Shown here: positions 12,040 to 24,900 of the stretch, piece by piece
How positions within the stretch are numbered: the first letter of the stretch is position 1
Layout of the letters: every line of letters starts with the position of its first letter
Assembly (NCBI GenBank): GCA_963576565.1
Contig: OY755046.1
Coordinates: forward strand, 73,831,719-73,895,718
Source of the DNA: Aspidapion aeneum
Taxonomy: Eukaryota; Arthropoda; Insecta; Coleoptera; Brentidae
DNA: 64,000 bases
Direction of reading: 5' to 3'
Notes under the pieces: model-generated
What the model was told of the DNA's origin: nothing
Database searches by the model: none
What the model saw: only the letters and a program-made list of their open reading frames with translations
Position numbers and translations under genes: made by a program

Positions 12040-14340
12040 TATGGCGGCCATGTTTGTTAAATTGGACTTGAACACGTTGTTGGAAAAACCAACATAGAAA
12101 TGATAATTTTACTGATAAAATAAAATATTTGCCCTAAAAAAATAAAAACTGATAATTTTTGTTACCTTATTACTCAAGATAAAATTAAAATATATGTTCG
12201 AAAATAATTGGATTTATGTTAAGATGACGTCACACGTATATTATATGAAAAATACGCATTTTCTGAGCGTTGTGTAATCGATATATTGGTAAAAATTGAA
12301 AAATAGGGTCTTTTTAACCGTATTTACCAAAATATTACCAATTTTCGACCCAGAGCTTTAAAAAAAACCGGCTCAAGGGTACAGACCACGCCCAAGGCGA
12401 TGTTTTTCGCGCGATAAAAAATATTCTGGCCGTATTTTTGGCGAAAAATGAAGCAAACCTTTTTGTTTCACGAACAAGAGCCATATTGCGACCTAAATCT
12501 CACTTCTAGGCAGCGAATATGGCCGAAAATAAAATGCGTGTAGCCCTAATGATGTATAAGTCACTCATTCACTGTATAAAATAATCTGGATCTGTCCTCA
12601 AACGGTCGATGATCATGGGGACAGACGAATTTTTAAAAAATTATTATTTTACTCATATTTTTCATGTATAGTTTCAAACCCGACTGATCTGTAAGGCGAT
12701 GATACCACAAATGATTCGAGCTTTTCTCCAGTGTTTCGGAATTCACGTCTAACTTTGAATGTTGTTTTCGATCGGCGTCCTAGATTTTCGACCAATCAGA
12801 AGGCAGCGTTGCGAGTATCCTCGAACACCGTTCAATTACGTACCCAAAGATAGCGACCAAAGAGAGAGTTCTCGCTCGGTTTTTGACCTTTTTTCAACCT
12901 TCACCAAGCTGCACACAGTGCAAACCGGATTTAAATTTTAAATTTACCTCTCCACCCCCTTCATCCAAGTTCTAGTATAGTTCCAGTACCTGCGAAAAAG
13001 CAAGGCCTACCAACAACGCATTGAAGGGCAGAAGGAATTTGAACTGATGCATAATCAAGGCCAACACAAAAATAGAGGCCACGACCCTGAAAAAATCAGC
13101 TGTTCTCCCGGGGCTGAATTTTAAATTGGGTCTTATGGGAAGTCAGATGTTTTTTATGATATTTTCAAAATGGCACTACAGATTTCCGCAAAATTTCAGT
13201 GAAATATTCTCAGACACCATCCCGATATTCCACCAAAGGTTTGTAAGGAAGCAACATGATTAATAGGTTAAAATCTTCAAGATTTAGCATTCCTTATTTT
13301 GAATTCAAATTACCCGCCATGTACCACATGCCAACTGTTATATTTGACATGTATTTGACTTTGTCATCTGTGATTGTCACATTCGCTTCTGCCTTAAACT
13401 TAATTTTTGTGTGAGCTAATGAAGCGGCTATGAAAAATTAGGGATTACTATACATTTAAAAAAAATTGTTCTGCCAGAATAAAGTAAAAACAATCTCAAA
13501 AACGGCTTTATTTAAAAATAAATCAAATATTCAGGAACCGTCATTTCAACTTCAATATTTTAAAGACAACCAGCTGTGTCGTAACGTGACCATCAAAAAA
13601 AAATCAGCCCCGGATGTGACGTCAACAAGGTGGAGGATCGTGGCCCGTCCATTTTGTTGCCCTGGCATAATCAATGGTCTCTATATACAGGATGTCCCAT
13701 AACTTAGGGGCCATAGGCCAGCAGGTGATAGAGGAGGTTATGCGTGATAAAAAAGTTCCTATAATGCATGGGTCAAAACTTTTACTTTGTCGAGATACAG
13801 AGCATTAAATTTGGCGATTTTTTAAACTTTTTTGATAATAACTTTTTAAAAAATCGCAGTAAAAATATGAAATTGGGTAAAGTTGTATATTATTATTAAG
13901 AGCAATAATTTGAAATTAAAATAATTATTAAAAAAATTATGCGGTAAATTTTTTTTTAGAAAAAACGGTTTTTTTTGGTAAAAACTTTAACGAATGCCAT
14001 ATTAAACGCAATGTTATTTTTTGTTAATAAAAACAACTCTCTTCCAAGGCATATTAATAAAATATTATTTATATTTTTTTAAAGAATAAGTAAGCAAAAA
14101 TTAATTTTCTTAAAAAAATAATTATTTTTTATACATTTTTGGAGGTTACTTTGCCTGCCTGTATCTCCTCAACTTGTTATTTTACCAAAAAAAAAAGAAA
14201 TATCACAAACAAAAGTTAGATATTATGAAAACTAAGGCAAGTTTCCACTGTTTTTTAGTATATACTTATAAAATAATATTTTTCAGACATACCAGTCGGT
14301 ATTTTTTTTAGTCGGCTTCATTTTGCTTGTGAAAATTCAC

Positions 14341-15037
14341 GAGCGGCTAGTTCACAACTTGCATTTCATTTGCTATTGGTTGACATAGTCAGGCGGGATT
14401 TTTAAAATTAAAACTCTCCTGTCCTCGTTTTGGGAGGTTGAAATCGGTGTTAAACCAAACTGAAACAAAACCTAACCGTGGTCCATTGATGGGAAACGTA
14501 TCCTAACCGGGGCGTGTCTGGACAGGTTAGGATACTTTGTAGAATAATTTATCAGGGTTAGGTTAACACCGATTTCGACAGGAAAACAGGATAGGGAAGC
14601 TAATTTAAACTATATATCATAATTTTTGAGATAACTTTTTGACAGTTATCAGTTGTTTACCATAACAAAAAGCATAGGCCAACAAAAAAAAGTTGTAAAA
14701 AGTTGTCCCAAAAATAATGACATGAACTGTAAAAGAGCATAATATGTTTTTAAAAAACAATTTAAAAAAAACTCATCGGCAGATACATAGATTTAGTTAA
14801 ATTCAATAGGTATGTACTGCACAAACCACTACACTTTTTAATCACTTACAACTAGTATATATTCGTATTTTACGCCGAAAGCTGTAAACATAATGTTTGT
14901 TGTTAAATGCTTGACTGGTGGCACCATCTCTTAATATAATAAAATAATAATCTTAAACGGCAACGTTCAACATCAAAAAGTCAGCTGACTATTTCGACCA
15001 ATAGCAAACGGAATGCAAGTTGTGAACTAGCCGCTCA
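14341..15037. mobile_element. Foldback/MITE nested in the 3.3 kb element
   Basis: GAGCGGCTAGTTCACAACTT at 14341 is repeated inverted at the right end, and the inverted similarity runs for about 55 bp (CTATTGGT). A second inverted pair lies inside, around GAAATCGGTGTTAA and TTAACACCGATTTC. Confidence 0.65.
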
Positions 15038-15576
15038 TGAGAATTCGACATATATATAAGATCCGAACCACGCATACTACGCCGCCATATTATATTTTGG
15101 GTAGTAAATGCCGTAAATTTAAAATTTCAAGCAAACAAAAATTTTATTATCTTTAGGCATTAAAGAGGTCACTTAAATCCCTGGGTATGACACAATTCGC
15201 CGCGGCCAATTGGCCGCCGTCGCACATAGGCTTCTCTAGTAAAATATGAAAATTTAATATTTTTGTGACACTTTTTTGATGCATACACTGTAGGGTTCTG
15301 GAAAAACCACAATATATATTTTTCATCATCCTAGAACTAGGCCAAAAAATAAAGTATTTGAATTAAATTAAAAAATATCAAAAAATGAAAAATAATATAT
15401 ATATATCAATATTTTGAATACTTTTTAAAAATATAAATACGAAATATATATAAAAAAAAATCTGGTGGAGGTGAGGTATCTATATTATTTTAATACTGGT
15501 AAATATTAATTGCTATGATCCTTTCGTTGAGTTCTAAAAAGTCGCCCAAAATAGCAATCCTTGCTAGAAAAAAAGC

Positions 15577-15990
15577 TCAGCTCTCTAGTGTTTCTGGAAG
15601 TGCAGAATGTTACTTTTACATAATTTTACATTTATAGGAGAGGGAAGTTAATTAAAATTTGAGGTTTTTTAAATTTTCTTTTATTGTTTTATAATAGTTC
15701 CTATCGGCCTTTCAAAGCTTAGCTCTCTAGCGTTTCTGGAAGTGGGCAATGTTACTTTTACGTAACATTTTATTTATAGGGGAGGGAAGTAAATTAAAAT
15801 TTTGGGGTTTTTAAATTTTTTCCTATTGTTTTATCATATTCCCTATCAGTCTGTCAAAGCTCAGCTCTCGAGCGCTTCTGGAAGTGGGCATTGTTACTTT
15901 TACATAACTTTACATGTATTGGGGAGGGGAGTGAATAAGAATTTTGGGGTTTTTTGATTTTTTCCAAGAGTTTGGTCACAATTTCTATTA
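15577..15990. repeat. 142-bp tandem repeat, three copies
   Basis: Units start near 15577, 15719 and 15861 with CAGCTCTCTAGTGTTTCTGG-type sequence. Each then has TGTTACTTTTACATAA and a GGGAGGGAAGT block. A fourth, degraded start is visible near 16003. Confidence 0.75.
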
Positions 15991-16288
15991 GTGTGCCAAA
16001 TTTCAGCTTTGTAGCATGTACAATTTTGATGATCTATAATAAGTTAGTGGCAATTTCGACGTTTTATGAAATTTCGTAACTACTTTACTACTTTATGGAA
16101 CTCCATGAAACTTTGAGGGATTGTTAACTCTATAAAGATCTACGACTGTGCAAAGTTTAACTTTCGTAGCTCATTCCGAAGTAGAGTTTTAGAGAGGTCA
16201 AATATGGGCTGAAATTTTATATGAGCCTACCTCCCGCCAGCCACCTCAACCCTCTCAACGCGTCCACAGGCCTTGCTTTTTCGCAGGT

Positions 16289-17194
16289 CGTGATTCGTCC
16301 TATCACACAATGCAGAGTAAATTTTTGTTTTTAGAAAAAATAATTCCCAATAAGGAGGAAAAAATTACCCGTCAGCTTCTGATGTTAGAGAATCCCCCTA
16401 AGAATAGGGTTTATAATATGATTGTCAGCTCCTCAAAAAACTAAATTTTTTTTACAGACATAGTAGAATATACTTTGAATTTCTTTATATATGATGATGA
16501 TGAATGTAAAAATATTTTTTCAACTTAAAAAATATATTTTTTTTTAAATTTCAAAAAAACAAATTTTATATTTATTTTCAAGGATATAACATGTAGTGCC
16601 ATCTGAACCAACACGTTGTAACCAAACTTATTACAAAAAAATCTTTCTGTATAATTCTTGGACACGCCCCAGACCATAGATCAATAATCAATATAGATTG
16701 TAGATGTGGTATTACCAAACTTCACCACAAGATGTGCTAGTAGTGCGCCGCAGGAAAAAATATTTTTAAATTTTAAAATCTCGCGGGCAAGTTTAAGGTC
16801 ATTGTAAATCTAAGGATTGTAGTTTGTAGTAGATTGGAATTTCCCTGACTTCTGTAAACAAGTTTTTTCGATATTTTATGTGTTTAATGTGTGTTTTGTT
16901 TTTCTTGATTTTTTTTTCGTTTCTTTAACTCCTTTTTTGCTTTGAAGAAAATAATGTGAAGAACGTTTTGTAAAATAGTGAGGTTTTTTTAAAGAAAAAA
17001 AGGCGTATGGATAAAAAACGTGTTTGTTTATATAAAAAAAAATTGAAAATTTGTGTTTATACCTAGTTTGGAATATTATTTGTACCCTCTGGTAAGTAAG
17101 AAGGGTTCTATACGTATAAAAATAAAACTGTGATCAAAACGCTGCAGAGATACGTACTGATTAGTTTTTAAAAAAGAGCCTAATAAAAAATATA
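16289..17194. other. AT-rich non-coding stretch
   Basis: No coding signal or clear repeat boundary seen. Confidence 0.35.
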
Positions 17195-18162
17195 CAGGGT
17201 GCAACAAACTTTAAGGACTGGTATGTACAAAAGATATTAACATAATTTTAAATGAAACATCTGTGTTTTTTATTTTTTTTTTAAATTTTGTTGCAACTTT
17301 CTTAAAAATCACAACAGATCATTGAAATTTTGTGGATACACGGTAAAAAATTTTGCCTACAATAAAAACACGTACTTTCAAAAATGCAGTTCCAATTTAA
17401 AATAAAACAATTTCTGTTTCACATCAAAATAAAGAGGCAAGACATTTTTTGTGCTAAATCAAGAAAATATTCTCTTGGTTTATAGGAAAGCACAAATTAT
17501 TTTACTTATAACACAATTTTTTTTACCGTGTAGATGCATTACAATTAAGGTAATAATTAAGTAGGAAATAATTTTAAAAAAATACACATTAAAATATTAA
17601 AAATTATAATCAAAAGACTTTTTTAAATAATATTAATAATAAATGTATAGTGCTAATAGGGACTTATTGCAATAAAGCCAGGCGGTAATTGTACCGTGCA
17701 CTATTCTGACAGTTTCGCATTATAAGAACAGCTGTCTTCTTTCAAAATTAGGTCTTTGTGTACTATAAGAGCCGGAATAAACAGTGCCGCCACTATTAAT
17801 GGAAAATCAAAAACTGGATTTCTAAATTGGACTTACAGTTTTCAATGAAAAACTGTCAGAATAATGCCGGACACTATTCAAAAGTTTTCCATTGAAAACA
17901 AACACTTGATCTTTTATAATTTATATGAACCAAAGTCGAATTTATAAAGCCGGTCGTTTATTTTCCATTAATGAAGGCGGAACTATTAATACCGGTTCTT
18001 ATAATAACACAAAAGGCCTAATTTTGAAAGAAGACAGCTGTTTTTATAATGCGAAACTGTCAGAATAGTGTCCGGCACTATTACTGCCTGGCCTTATTGC
18101 AATAAGTCCCTAATAAGTCAGTATTAAAAAAAGTTGGGGTCCGTTAATAAAAAATCACCCTG
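17195..18162. mobile_element. CAGGGTG-ended element with TA flanks
   Basis: CAGGGTGCAACAAACTTTAA on the left pairs with ATCACCCTG on the right, each bounded by TA. The body is non-coding and is interrupted by the MITE at 17657-18112. Confidence 0.65.
17657..18112. mobile_element. MITE of the TAGGGAC family, copy 3 (long form)
   Basis: The perfect inverted ends TAGGGACTTATTGCAATA and TATTGCAATAAGTCCCTA span 456 bp. The interior repeats the CTGTCAGAATA and AAAATTAGG blocks in both orientations, suggesting that the long form arose by an internal inverted duplication of the 280-bp form at 10313. Confidence 0.75.
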
Positions 18163-18519
18163 TATAGATGGTACCTACATTTTTAGTATTTCTGGGTAAT
18201 GAAGTCATTATTTACAAATTAAGTACCCTGACAAATGTCTTGTTTTCAATTTTCAATATTTCAAGGAAGTCTAAATCTTTAACATTTTGACCCCGATATA
18301 ACAGATATATTTTACAAGATATAATAAAATAAACAAATGACTAAAAATTAAAATTTTATGCAAAAATAATACATATTTTTAAGTTTAATTTTTTTTCCCT
18401 AAAAACTAACATAGGCCATGGATCAGTTTTTGGATAGGCTATAAAAAACAAGTACCTGAACTACAAATAAGAGTTAAATAAAAAAAATTGAATAAAAAAA
18501 ACACCCAACTGCTAAAATT

Positions 18520-18585
18520 AAGGAGAGGCGGGGGGGGGGGGGTTGGTTCGGTTCGGTTTGGTTCGGGGAGGGGGGGGGGTTCGGC
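18520..18585. repeat. G-rich low-complexity tract
   Basis: Two runs of G flank repeats of GGTTCGGTT. It may be the worn end of a mobile element such as the neighbouring hAT-type copy. Confidence 0.5.
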
Positions 18586-18608
18586 TCGGTTGTATACAAA
18601 GAACTACC

Positions 18609-18757
18609 ATAGGCGCACCCAAAACCTAAGATTTTTAAAAATATTTTCCACATATTTCGTGAATAAAAAGATAAACTAGCATCAAATACGACATCATGAG
18701 GCCTCAGGCCCCCTCAGAAGCCTCGCCCCCCAATACATATTCCTGGGTACCCCACTG
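18609..18757 (-). mobile_element. Short hAT-type non-autonomous element
   Basis: Same family as 8810, 35629 and 48338, here in reverse orientation: ATAGGCGCACCC at one end and GGGTACCCCACTG at the other, with the shared GACATCATGAGGCCTCAGG core. The flanks GAACTACC and AAACTACT agree at six of eight bases, compatible with an aged 8-bp duplication. Confidence 0.6.
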
Positions 18758-18936
18758 AAACTACTACTACTAAAATTAAAATTCTATTCAAAAATAATAT
18801 AAATTCAATTTTTTTAGCCCTAAAAACTGAGGCAGGCCATAAGAAACCTAGGTCCTAGACCAGAAATAAATGTTTAAAAAAAAAACATAGATAGACATCT
18901 ACTTTAAGAACTACCAGTTATAAGAGCAATCCAGAT

Positions 18937-21900
18937 ATGTTAGCCTCATTTTTACTCCTGATCATAACTCAACAAATTAGTCTAATTTTGGGACAAGCCT
19001 CACCATGTCCGGAAATATTGACCTATGAGCCCAGAAACACTCAGGAACCAGATAAATGGTATGGGGTGATTATGGTTTCCACAGAGGAGGATTTGGAAGG
19101 CATTTGGTTGAAAATTATCTTGGATACAAGGGCGGACGTGCTTGGGGTGAGTTTTTTGCTCTTTAAGATACTTAAATCAAACAAAAATAAGACATCGCTT
19201 TTTGGAATTTTCGAGTTTTTAAAAAAATATTAAAAAAAATTACTTGAACACCCTGTATTTTATATTTTTTTCTGATAGGTCTTTCAATTCTAAAGAAAAA
19301 TTATCTTTTGATTTTTTTTTTCCTAAAGTTAAAAATAACGAAGATATTCCAAATTCAAAAATTTTGACCATTTGGCTTTAGGAGATTCCCTATCTTAAAA
19401 TTAGCTAAATGACGCTTTTCCGAATCTTAACTCAGGGTGTGTTTTTTTTGCATCTCTATGGCCCCACCATATTGCAACTCGGCGCTTTTGTTAATAAACT
19501 GTATAGTTTTTAAAATATGAATTTTCAAACTTTGGCCATTTTAGTTTTATGGAATTTCCTACCCTAAAATTCGCTAAATGCCGTTTTTTGGAATCTCAAC
19601 TCAGGGTGTGGTTTTTTCGCATCTCTATGGTTCTACCATACTGCAACTCGGTGCTTTTCTTGATAAATTGTATAGTTTTTAAAATATTAATTTTCAAAGT
19701 TTGGCTATTTTGGTCTTATGGGATTCCCTACCCTAAAATTCGCTAAATGACGTTTTTTGGAATCTCAACTCAGGGTGTGGTTTTTTCGCATCTCTATGGT
19801 TCTACCATACTGCAACTCGGTGCTTTTGTTGATAAATTGTATAGTTTTTAAAATATTAATTTTCAAAGTTTGGCTATTTTGGTCTTATGGGATTCCCTAC
19901 CCTAAAATTCGCTAAATGACGTTTTTCGGAATCTCAACTCAGGGTGTGGTTTTTTCGCATCCCTATAGCTCCACCATACTGCAACTCGGTGCTTTTGTTG
20001 ATAAACTGTATAGTTTTTAAAATATGAATTTTCAAAGTTTGGCTATTTTGGCCTTATGGGATTCCCTACCCTAAAATTCGCTAAATGACGTTTTTGGGAA
20101 TCTCATCTCAGGGTGTGGTTTTTTCGTATCTCTATGGCCCCACCATACTGCAACTCGGTGCTTTTGTTGATAAATTATATAGTTTTTCAAATATGAATTT
20201 TCAAAGTTTGGCTTTTTTGGTCTTATGGGATTCCCTACCCTAAAATTCGCTAAATGACGTTTTTCGGAATCTTAACTCAGGTTGTGGTTTTTTCGCATCT
20301 CTATGGCCCCACTATCCTGCAACTCGGTGCTTTTGTTAATAAACTGTATAGTTCTTAAAATATGAATTTTCAAAGTTTGGCTATTTTGGTCTTATGGCAT
20401 TCTTAACCCTAAAATTCGCTAAATGACGTTTTTCGGAATCTCAACTCAGGGTGTGGTTTTTTCGCATCTCTATGGCACCACCATACTGCAACTCGGTGCT
20501 TTTGTTGATAAACTGTATAGTTTTTAAAATATGAATTTTCAAAGTTTGGCTATTTTGGTCTTATGGGATTCCCTACCCTAAAATTCGCTAAATGACGTTT
20601 TTCGGAATCTCAACTCAGGCTGTGGTTTTTTCGCATCTCTCTGGCCCCACCATACTGCAACTCGGTGAGTTTGTTGATAAACTGTATAGTTTTTGAAATA
20701 TGAATTTTTAAAATTTGGCTTTTTTGGTCTTATGGGATTCCCTACCTTAAAATTCGCTAAATGACGTTTTTCGGAATCTCAACTCAGGGTGTGGTTTTTT
20801 CGCATCTCTATGGCCCCACCATACTGCAACTCGGTGCTTTTGTTGATAAACTGTATAGTTTTTAAAATATGAATTTTCAAAGTTTGGCTATTTTGGTCTT
20901 ATGGGATTCCCTACCCTAAAATTCGCTAAATGACGTTTTTCGGAATCTCAACTCAGGCTGTGGTTTTTTCGCATCTCTCTGGCCCCACCATACTGCAACT
21001 CGGTGAGTTTGTTGATAAACTGTATAGTTTTTGAAATATGAATTTTTAAAATTTGGCTTTTTTGGTCTTATGGGATTCCCTACCTTAAAATTCGCTAAAT
21101 GACGTTTTTCGGAATCTCAACTCAGGGTGTGGTTTTTTCGCATCTCTATGGCCCCACCATACTGCAACTCGGTGCTTTTGTTGATAAACTGTATAGTTTT
21201 TAAAATATGAATTTTCAAAGTTTGGCTATTTTGGCCTTATGGGATTCCCTACCCTAAAATTCGCTAAATGACGTTTGTGGGAATCTCATCTCAGGGTGTG
21301 GTTTTTTCGTATCTCTATGGCCCCACCATACTGCAACTCGGTGCTTTTGTTGATAAATTATATAGTTTTTCAAATATGAATTTTCAAAGTTTGGCTTTTT
21401 TGGTCTTATAGGATTCCCTACCCTAAAATTCGCTAAATGACGTTTTTCGGAATCTTAACTCAGGTTGTGGTTTTTTCGCATCTCTATGGCCCCACTATCC
21501 TGCAACTCGGTGCTTTTGTTAATAAACTGTATAGTTCTTAAAATATGAATTTTCAAAGTTTGGCTATTTTGGTCTTATGGCATTCTTTACCCTAAAATTC
21601 GCTAAATGACGTTTTTCGGAATCTCAACTCAGGGTGTGGTTTTTTCGCATCTCTATGGCACCACCATACTGCAACTCGGTGCTTTTGTTGATAAACTGTA
21701 TAGTTTTTAAAATATGAATTTTCAAAGTTTGGCTATTTTGGCCTTATATGATTCCCTATCTTAAAATTCGCTAAATGACGTTTTTCGGAATCTTAAGTCA
21801 GGGTGTGGTTTTTTCGCATCTCTATGGCCCCACTATACTGCAACTCGGTGCTTTTGTTAATAAACTGTATAGTTCTTAAAATATGAATATTCAAAGTTTG

Positions 21901-24900
21901 GCTATTTTGGTCTTATGGGATTCCCTACCCTAAAATTCGCTAAATGACGTTTTTCGGAATCTCAACTCAGGGTGTGGTTTTTTCGCATCTCTATAGCCCC
22001 ACCATCCTGCAACTCGGTGCTTTTGTTCATAAACTGTATAGTTTTTAAAATATGAATTTTCAAAATTTGGCTACTTTGGTCTTATGGGATTCCCTATACC
22101 CTAAAATTCGCTAAATGACGTTTTTCGGAATCTCAACTCAGGGTGTGGTTTTTTCGGATCTCTATGGCCCCACTATACTGCAACTCGGTGCTGTTGTTGA
22201 TAAACTGTATAGTTTTTAAAATATGAATTTTTAAAGTTTGGCTATTTTGGTCTTATGGGATTCCCTACCCTAAAATTCGTTAAATGACGTTTTTCGGAAT
22301 CTCAACTCAGGGTGTGGTTTTTTCGCATCTCTATGGCCCCACCATACTGCAACTCGGTGCTTTTGTTGATAGATAAACTGTTTAGTTTTTAAAATATGAA
22401 TTTTCAAAGTTTGGCTATTTTGGTCTTATGGGATTCCCTACCCTAAAATTCGCTAAATGACGTTTTTCGGAATCTTAACTCAGGTTGTGGTTTTTTCGCA
22501 TCTCTATGGCCCCACTATCCTGCAACTCGGTGCTTTTGTTGATAAACTATAGTCGAACCTCTATAACTCGAACTTCAAGGGACAACCAAATCAGTTCGAG
22601 TTATGGAGAGTTCGACTTATAGAAATTCGAGTTAAAGAGGTTAAAATTCATATAAAAAGTGCAGGGACCACTTAAAAGGTTCGAGTTATAGAGAGGTTCG
22701 AGTTACAGAGGTTCGAGTTAGAAAGGTTCGACTGTATATAGTTTTCAAAATAATATAATATAAGCTTTCCTACCCTAAAAATCGCTAAATAACGTTTTTT
22801 TAGAATCTTAATTCAAGGTGTGGTTTTTTCGCATCTCTATGGCTTCTCTATACTGCAACTCGGTGCTTTTGTTGATAAATTGTATAGTTTTAAAATTATG
22901 AATTTTCAAAATTTGGCCAGTTTGGTCTGCATTATGTTTTATATGTTTTTCGAATCCCAACTCATTGTGTGGTTTTTTCGCATCTGTATGGCCCCGTTTA
23001 TTAGTTTGTAAAATATGGAACTTATTCATTCTTTAAACTGGCCAAAAATGGCAAAAACAATAAGTATACCGTGGTTAAAAAATCATAAAAAGTAGCGACT
23101 GCAGTATATCATTAGACATTATTAAAATTATTGTCTATTACAGGTTTTTGCATGTTTTGAAAAATTTTCTATTAATTATTATGGGAAAAATACCGTTTCC
23201 TTTTGTTTTTAAAAAAATTAAAATTATTTTCTGTACATTTCGTTCTAGATGCCATGATGTTTCTATTCCATTTATAATTAAAAAATCACATTTTATTATA
23301 ATTACTCGCTTAATTGTTTATTTTTCTATTATTTAATTATTAATTATTTTAATGTGGCGACTATACGAGGTGTAACAATAAAATTTTAAGACTGGCCCCC
23401 GTACTAACAGGTTTTAAATCTCCACGCCTCGGGCGCTGGTGTTATTCACCTTGATGTGCGTTCTACAACCGCGCGCAATCTTGTCGCCTTTCCTCTACTA
23501 GTTTGGCTTACCCAGTGGTTTAAAGCGGATCGTGCATAGCTCATTTGCCGGAATTATGACAAACGAAAAAATTAGAGTGAAACTCAAAAAAACGGCTACT
23601 GAATACTTTCGAATGCTAAAAGATGTCTACGGAAAGCAGTGTATGTCTCGTGCAATGATTTTTATGTGGCATAAAATCTTTTTCGAGGGTCGTGAAGAAG
23701 TTAAAGATGATGAACGAGAAGGGCGCTCCAGCACATCCATAACAGCGATGCTCATTGTTTATTTTTTTCGTTATTAGGGGTGTTATTCTTATTGAATGGG
23801 CGCGTGATGGCGAAACAGTGAACCAACATTTATATTTGTAAGCATTTATGTAGCTAAGGCAACGTATAAGGAAAAAACGTCCAGATTTGTGGAAGAACAA
23901 CGCGTGGCTGCTCTACCAGGACAATGCACCCATCATATTCAACAGACTTGGCCCCTTGCGACCTCAATCTGTTTCCGAAAGTGAAAAAATCGTTAAAAAG
24001 AACCCATTTTGAAATATTAGAACACGTCAAGAAAAAAACAGCAAGACTTCTTAACAGCCTCTCTTCTGATGATTTCTAAAATTGCAAGGGGACAACATTG
24101 ATGTCAACAGTCTTATAATTTTATTGTCACACGTCGTATATAGCTTCTTTACCCAACAGTTTTAAGACTCATTAAGAACGCCACAAATTTTGTTCAAAAG
24201 TTGAACTTGAAAAATTAATACAAAACTACAACTACACCTATAATTTAATTTTTGTGGTTTTATAATTTACATAGATTTATATAATCAATAATGGATATGT
24301 TTTTGTACAGTCGGGGAATTTTTAATTGGCCGCGCTTGAAAGAAAAATATTCTTATTTGAAATTACCCAGCAAACATCGACCTGCTGGTACTTTACTAAT
24401 ATTGTACTTTAACTGCTGGCATCGGCAACGATGTGCATTATTTTTATTAATTTGTATTGTTTAATTTGCATTTAAAAGTGCAAAAAATGCATCATTTTAG
24501 TACTTTATTTCTAATACAACGAAAAGTTATACTTTGTTTTTGAAGAACGCCAAGTGCAGCCAGCGTTAATGGCAAAAAAAAACATTTTAAAAGTATATTT
24601 AAACAGTTGCTTTTCAAGCAATTTATTTTAGTATAAAACAATTAAATATTTTACTGTGAAAATAAAATATTCACAAAAAAACATTTTAATAACATTTTGA
24701 AGAAAGTATATTTAATTTATTATTAAAAGTTTAAAAGTTTTACTGCAAAATTAATATAACAGTGAAAAAACATTTTAAAAGTATTTTTAAACAGTTGCTT
24801 TTAAAGCACTTTATTTTAGTACAAAAATATTAAATATTTTACTGTGAAAATAAAATATTTACAAAAAAACTGACAAGTTGATGTTTGCCGTCCTTGCCAC

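Larger units (their letters stand above)
12988..16288. mobile_element. 3.3 kb non-autonomous DNA transposon
   Basis: ACCTGCGAAAAAGCAAGGCC at 12988 recurs inverted at 16268-16288, and weaker similarity extends the inverted ends to about 40 bp (CGCATTGAAGGG against CGCGTTGAGAGGG). The 3.3 kb interior has no transposase-length ORF. It contains a foldback at 14341-15037 and a 142-bp tandem repeat at 15577-15990. No clear target duplication was found. Confidence 0.65.

Noticed and set aside
12759..12941. 60-codon plus ORF in the CCAAT island
   Set aside because: No family, no splice context; CpG content more likely reflects a promoter or mobile DNA.
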